Shown: positions 60,088 to 64,000 of the stretch, piece after piece
Layout of the letters: each line of letters begins with the position of its first letter
Position numbering within the stretch: the first letter of the stretch is position 1
NCBI RefSeq assembly: GCF_001184025.1
Contig: NZ_BBYG01000014.1
Location: 496,001-560,000, forward strand
Direction: 5' to 3'
DNA from: Streptomyces maremycinicus
GTDB lineage: Bacteria > Actinomycetota > Actinomycetes > Streptomycetales > Streptomycetaceae
DNA length: 64,000 nt
The notes under the pieces: generated by a model
What the model saw: only the letters and a program-made list of their open reading frames with translations
Database searches by the model: none
What the model was told of the DNA's origin: nothing
Translations under genes and position numbers: made by a program

Positions 60088-61704
60088 TCAGCCGGTGGCC
60101 GGCTCCTCCAGCACCGCCATCGCCGCGTTGTGTCCCGGCACCCCGCTCACCCCTCCACCGCGCACCGCGCCCGCGCCGCACAGCAGCACGTTGGCGTGCC
60201 GGGTCTCCACACCCCAGCGGCCGGCGCCCTCCCGCGCGTAGGGCCAGGTCAGATCGCGGTGGAAGATGTTGCCGCCGGGCAGCCCGAGGTCGCGTTCCAG
60301 GTCCAGCGGGGTCCGCGCCTCGATGCAGGGGCGGCCGTCGGCGTCGGTGGCCAGACAGTCGGCGAGGGGCTCGTCGAGCCGGGCGTCGAGCTGGGCGAGG
60401 GTCGTCCTGAGCAGTTCCTCGCGCACGGCGTCGTTGTCCCGTGCGAAGAGCCGGGCGGGGGTGTGCAGGCCGAACAGTGTCAGCGTCTGGTATCCCCGTT
60501 CGACGAGGTCCGGCCCGAGGATCGTGGGGTCGGTCAGGGAGTGGCAGTAGATCTCGGAGGGCGGGACGGCGGGCAGTTCGCCGGCGGCCGCCTGGGCGTG
60601 CGCGACGGCGAGCTGCTCGTAGCCCTCGGCGATGTGGAAGGTCCCGGCGAACGCCTCGCGCGGGTCGACGGAGCGGTCCCGCAGCCTGGGCAGGCGCGTG
60701 AGCAGCATGTTCACCTTGAGCTGGGCGCCCTCGGCAGGGACGGGCGGCTCGTCGCCGGTGAGGGCCGCGAGCGTCTGCGGGGAGGCGTTCACCAGGACGT
60801 GCCGGGCGGTGGCGACGCCCTCGCCGTCGGCGGTGCGGTAGGTGACCTCCGCCGTACGTCCGTCCGTGTCGACGCGGACGGCCTCGTGCCCCGTGGCCAG
60901 GACGGCGCCCGCCTCCCGGGCGGCGGTGGCGAGGGCGTCGGTCAGGGCGCCCATCCCGCCCACGGGTACGTCCCAGGCGCCGGTGCCGCCGCCGATCACG
61001 TGGTAGAGGAAGCAGCGGTTCTGCTTCAGGGACGGGTCGTGGGCGTCGGCGAAGGTACCGATGAGGGCGTCGGTGAGGACCACACCCCGCACCAGGTCGT
61101 CCGCGAAGCGCTCCTCGACGGCGACACCCACGGGCTCCTCGAACAGGGTCCGCCAGGCCTCCTCGTCGTCGACGCGGCGGCGCAGCTCCTCCCGGGTGGG
61201 GAGCGGTTCGGTGAGGGTGGGGAAGACCCGCTGGGCCAGGCGGCCGGTCATGCCGTAGAAACGCTGCCAGGCCGCGTACTCGCGCTCGCCGCCGGTCAGC
61301 CGTGCGAAGGCCTCCCGGGTGCGTTCCTCCCCGCCGCCGACGAGCAGTCCGGTGGGCCGCCCGCCGCGTTCCACGGGGGTGTAGGAGGAGATGGTGCGGC
61401 CCTGGACGCGGAAGTCCAGCCCCAGGTCCCGCACGATCTTCCGCGGCAGCAGGCTCACCAGGTACGAGTAGCGTGACAGACGGGCGTCCACGCCGGTGAA
61501 CGGGCGGGTCGAGACGGCGGCGCCGCCGGTGTGGCCGAGCCGCTCCAGCACCAGCACGGACCGGCCGGCCCGGGCCAGATAGGCGGCGGCGACCAGCCCG
61601 TTGTGCCCGCCGCCGACGATCACGACGTCGTAGGAGCGGTGTCCCCGCAGATCCCGGTGTCCCGGGTCTGCCTGGTGTCCCTGGTGTCCCTCGTGTTCAG
61701 GCAT
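60088..61704 (-). CDS. Phytoene-desaturase-like FAD oxidoreductase
   Basis: This 538-residue flavoprotein of the COG1233 carotenoid-desaturase-like family has a His-rich N-terminus (EHEGHQGHQADPGHRDLRGHR) before the FAD motif DVVIVGGGHNGLVAAAYLARAG (GGGHNG at 31-36). Then follow LGHTGGAAVSTRPFTG and a C-terminal NVLLCGAGAVRGGGVSGVPGHNAAMAVL (FAD pyrophosphate or substrate loop). No crt genes surround it, so a carotenoid role is not supported; members include retinol saturases and undefined oxidoreductases. Short repeats (GGTGTCCC) produce the His-rich lead. It is convergent with the SDR gene, with 12 bp between. Confidence 0.86.
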   Translation of the reverse strand: MPEHEGHQGHQADPGHRDLRGHRSYDVVIVGGGHNGLVAAAYLARAGRSVLVLERLGHTGGAAVSTRPFTGVDARLSRYSYLVSLLPRKIVRDLGLDFRVQGRTISSYTPVERGGRPTGLLVGGGEERTREAFARLTGGEREYAAWQRFYGMTGRLAQRVFPTLTEPLPTREELRRRVDDEEAWRTLFEEPVGVAVEERFADDLVRGVVLTDALIGTFADAHDPSLKQNRCFLYHVIGGGTGAWDVPVGGMGALTDALATAAREAGAVLATGHEAVRVDTDGRTAEVTYRTADGEGVATARHVLVNASPQTLAALTGDEPPVPAEGAQLKVNMLLTRLPRLRDRSVDPREAFAGTFHIAEGYEQLAVAHAQAAAGELPAVPPSEIYCHSLTDPTILGPDLVERGYQTLTLFGLHTPARLFARDNDAVREELLRTTLAQLDARLDEPLADCLATDADGRPCIEARTPLDLERDLGLPGGNIFHRDLTWPYAREGAGRWGVETRHANVLLCGAGAVRGGGVSGVPGHNAAMAVLEEPATG

Positions 61705-61750
61705 GGTTCTTCGTAACACGAGCCGATCAAGGTCGGCCAGGGGTGCGGGC

Positions 61751-63982
61751 TCACGCTCCGCCGGCCGCACGGTGCCGCTGGAGCACCGCGACCCTCCGGT
61801 ACAGCTCGGCCGCTTCCTGGCCCCGGCCGAGGCGTTCCAGGCAGTGGGCCTCGTCGCTGCGGGCGGCGAGGGTGTCGGGGTGGTCGGCGCCCAGGAGGTG
61901 CTCGCGGGCGGCGGCCACCCGCCGGTACTCGGTCAGCGCGTCGGCCCAGCGGCCGAGCCAGCCCAGGCCGACGGCGACCTCGCGGCGGCTGACCAGCGTG
62001 TCGGGGTGGTCGGCGCCGAGCACGCGCTCGCGGATGGCGCGGACGTCCCGGGACTCGGCGAGGGCCTCCTCCCAGCGGCCCAGCCGGCCGAGGTTGACGC
62101 CGAGACCGTGGCGGGCCCGCAGGGTCTCGGGGTGCGCCGGGCCGTGGATGCGGGTGCGGTCGTCCACGAGGTCGCGGTAGAGCTGGAGCGCCTCCGTGCT
62201 GCGGCCGAGGCGGCCGAGGCTGATGCCGGTCTCGTAGCGGGCGGCGAGGGTGTCGGGGTGGTCGGGGCCGAGGGCCCGCGCGCGGGCCGCCGCGACCTCC
62301 CGGTAGGTCCGGAGGGCTTCCGGCCAGCGGCCCAACTGGCCCAGGGCGTAGGCGACCTCGTAACGGGTGACCAGGGTGTCCGGATGGTCGGGGCCCAGGA
62401 CGCGGGCGCGGGCGGCGGCCACCTCGCCCGCCATCCGGTAGGACTCCTCGAGACGGCCGAGTCTGCTGAGGTTGAAGGCGAGGTTGTGACGGCAGCGCAG
62501 CGTGTCGGGGTGGTCGGCTCCGGCCGTGCGCACCCGGGCGGCGAGGACGGAGACGTACTCCTGGTGCGCGTCGTAGTGGCGGCCCAGCCGGCCGAGCACG
62601 TAGGCCATCTCCTGCCGGGTGGCGAGGGTGTCGGCGTGGTCGGCGCCGAGCACCCGGGTGCGGGCGGCGGCCACGTGCCGGTACTCGCGCAGCGCGTCGG
62701 CGGCGCGGCCGGTGCGGCTGAGGGTGAAGGCGACCTCGTACCGGCTGGCGAGCGTCTCGGGGTGGTCCGCGCCGAGCAGGTGCGCGCGTTCGGCGGCGAC
62801 GGCGCGGTGCACCTCCCCGGCCTCCGCCCAGCGGCCGAGCCGCCCCAGGCCGAGGCCCGCGCCGTGCCGGCCGGCGAGCGCGGTGAGCGCCCGCGCGGAC
62901 GGCGCCGTCGGGGCCCGCGGTACGGGGACCGCGCCGAGCGCCGGCCGGGGTGTCCACTCGCCGGTCAGGGCCGCGCCCGCGTCCGGCGGCACGGCCCGCG
63001 GTCCGGCGCCGGTGGCCTTGTGACCGGTGGTCATGCCCCGCGTCCAGGGCGGCAGCCGCGGCTCGCGCCCGGCGGGTCCGGGCGACCGCGGCTCGGGGCG
63101 GGGTGTCACCAGCGTCGGCACGTACCCCGGTGCGGTGCGGCCCGCGGCGATGCGCCGGACGATCTCCCGGGCGTCCTGGGGGCGCTCGTCGGGCTGTTTC
63201 GCCAGCAGGTCCAGGATGATCCTGCCGAGGTGGTCGGGCAGTTCGGGGCGGTGTTCGCGCGGTGGCCTGGGCGGGGTGTCCCGGTGGCCGACGAGGATCG
63301 CCCAGGGGTCGTCCAGGTCGAACGGCGGGGCGCCGGTGGCGATCTCGTACAGCACGCAGCCCAGCGAGTAGAGGTCGCTGCGCTGGTCGACCTCCTCGCC
63401 GCCGATCTGCTCCGGAGACATGTAGTGCGGGGTGCCCATGGCGATGCCGGTGCCGGTGAGCCGGGAGGTGAAGCCGATGTCGTGGCCGAGGCGGGCGATG
63501 CCGAAGTCGCAGATCTTCACCGTGCCGTCGGCGAGCCGCACGATGTTCGCGGGCTTCAGGTCGCGGTGCACGACGCCCTGCCGGTGGGTGTAGGCGAGGG
63601 CCGCGGCGACCTGGTCGGCAATCTCCACGACGTCGTGGACGGGCAGCGGACGGCGCTCGTTGTCGTCCAGCAGCCGGCACAGGTCGCTGCCGTCGAGCAG
63701 CTCCATGACCAGGAAGAGGACGCCGTCGCTGTCGCCGAAGTCATGGACGACCGTCACCCCGCGGTGCTGGAGCGCGGCCGCGACGCGGCCCTCGCGCCGG
63801 AACCGTTCCCGCAGGACGCGCCCGGAGGACGGGTCGTGGTGCGGGGCGATCGGTTTGAGGCACTTGACGGCCACCTGCCGGCCGAGGGACTCGTCACGGG
63901 CCCGCCACACCTCGCCCATGCCACCGCGCCCGATCCGGTCCAGCAGCCGGTACCGGCCCTGGATGAGCCTGCTCTCCGCCAT
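61751..63982 (-). CDS. Ser/Thr protein kinase fused to TPR repeats
   Basis: This 743-residue protein has an N-terminal Hanks-type kinase (about 8-270): glycine loop IGRGGMGEVW, VAVK with Lys40, VHRDLKPANI with Asp141, DFG at 159-161 and GTPHYMSPEQ. A Pro/Arg-rich linker (about 280-370) follows. The C-terminal half has about eight 42-residue TPR units of the TPR_10/12 type, each with AARxRVLGxDHPDTLxxRYEVAxxLGxLGRxxEAL. No membrane span is present, unlike PknB-like kinases, so it is a cytosolic kinase with a protein-interaction tail. It lies 46 bp upstream of the FAD gene in the same orientation. Confidence 0.92.
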   Translation of the reverse strand: MAESRLIQGRYRLLDRIGRGGMGEVWRARDESLGRQVAVKCLKPIAPHHDPSSGRVLRERFRREGRVAAALQHRGVTVVHDFGDSDGVLFLVMELLDGSDLCRLLDDNERRPLPVHDVVEIADQVAAALAYTHRQGVVHRDLKPANIVRLADGTVKICDFGIARLGHDIGFTSRLTGTGIAMGTPHYMSPEQIGGEEVDQRSDLYSLGCVLYEIATGAPPFDLDDPWAILVGHRDTPPRPPREHRPELPDHLGRIILDLLAKQPDERPQDAREIVRRIAAGRTAPGYVPTLVTPRPEPRSPGPAGREPRLPPWTRGMTTGHKATGAGPRAVPPDAGAALTGEWTPRPALGAVPVPRAPTAPSARALTALAGRHGAGLGLGRLGRWAEAGEVHRAVAAERAHLLGADHPETLASRYEVAFTLSRTGRAADALREYRHVAAARTRVLGADHADTLATRQEMAYVLGRLGRHYDAHQEYVSVLAARVRTAGADHPDTLRCRHNLAFNLSRLGRLEESYRMAGEVAAARARVLGPDHPDTLVTRYEVAYALGQLGRWPEALRTYREVAAARARALGPDHPDTLAARYETGISLGRLGRSTEALQLYRDLVDDRTRIHGPAHPETLRARHGLGVNLGRLGRWEEALAESRDVRAIRERVLGADHPDTLVSRREVAVGLGWLGRWADALTEYRRVAAAREHLLGADHPDTLAARSDEAHCLERLGRGQEAAELYRRVAVLQRHRAAGGA

Positions 63983-64000
63983 AGTGCGCCGCCCCCGTCG

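Noticed and set aside
60088..61704. Carotenoid biosynthesis gene (crtI)
   Set aside because: The protein is only in the broad desaturase-like family; no phytoene synthase or cyclase is nearby and the His-rich N-terminus is atypical.

Overview
The window is high-GC actinobacterial DNA and almost certainly comes from a Streptomyces chromosome. The lineage markers are a cell-wall-anchored long chaplin, an SsgA-like sporulation protein, an NsdA-like TPR regulator, a DUF397 protein, a PP2C/SpoIIE phosphatase and GTG/TTG starts with 4-bp ATGA/GTGA overlaps. No rRNA or tRNA gene was seen. The mix of complete operons with decayed transposases, frameshifted genes and GC-rich tandem repeats suggests an accessory, arm-like region.

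Layout. 1-5660: the end of a DUF1365/FAD-oxidoreductase pair, an SPW membrane protein with a strong terminator, a two-repeat CRISPR-like remnant, a broken restriction-endonuclease fragment, an acetyltransferase, an IS481 remnant and a VOC protein. 5661-13483: a sugar or glycoside catabolic island. A GMC oxidase, a sugar isomerase/epimerase and a Gfo/Idh dehydrogenase form one operon. Divergent to it are a ROK regulator, a GPH symporter and a natural fusion of a DUF6379 (C-glycoside deglycosidase beta) domain to a TIM-barrel (alpha) domain. Two 25-bp operators with identical 9-7-9 architecture lie at the two key promoters. 13563-16127: a truncated DUF2071 gene, an SDR and a LysR regulator. 16238-19104: a cyclase-family hydrolase and a ThDP enzyme whose C-terminus is joined to the back half of an alpha/beta hydrolase. 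19105-23100: two IS5 remnants, a nucleotidyltransferase, an SMI1-like protein and a broken ArsR gene.

23108-31458: acetyltransferases, a MerR/MFS efflux pair whose regulator start codon sits in a triplicated 18-bp sequence, minisatellites, a chaplin, a secreted TAP-type peptidase and a glutamate-synthase-like FMN protein. 31484-35067: an alpha/beta hydrolase, then arginine deiminase (with an apparent single-base frameshift) and its amino-acid antiporter. 35218-45660: a baeRF3 protein, a Gfo/Idh dehydrogenase, the SsgA-like gene beside a perfect CRP-type palindrome, a PAS-PP2C phosphatase, the NsdA-like regulator, an APH-type kinase, a secreted amidase and DUF397.

45744-58258: a CoA-thioester catabolic block. 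It holds two thiolase-like lipid-transfer proteins that lack the usual nucleophilic Cys, a tandem DUF35 protein, an enoyl-CoA hydratase, four CoA ligases (one FadD19-like, one PaaK-like) and a nitronate-monooxygenase-like flavoprotein. Two near-identical TetR-type palindromes flank it and probably coordinate it. The gene set resembles steroid or other side-chain degradation modules. 58327-63982: an XRE regulator divergent from an SDR, a phytoene-desaturase-like oxidoreductase and a Ser/Thr kinase fused to TPR repeats.
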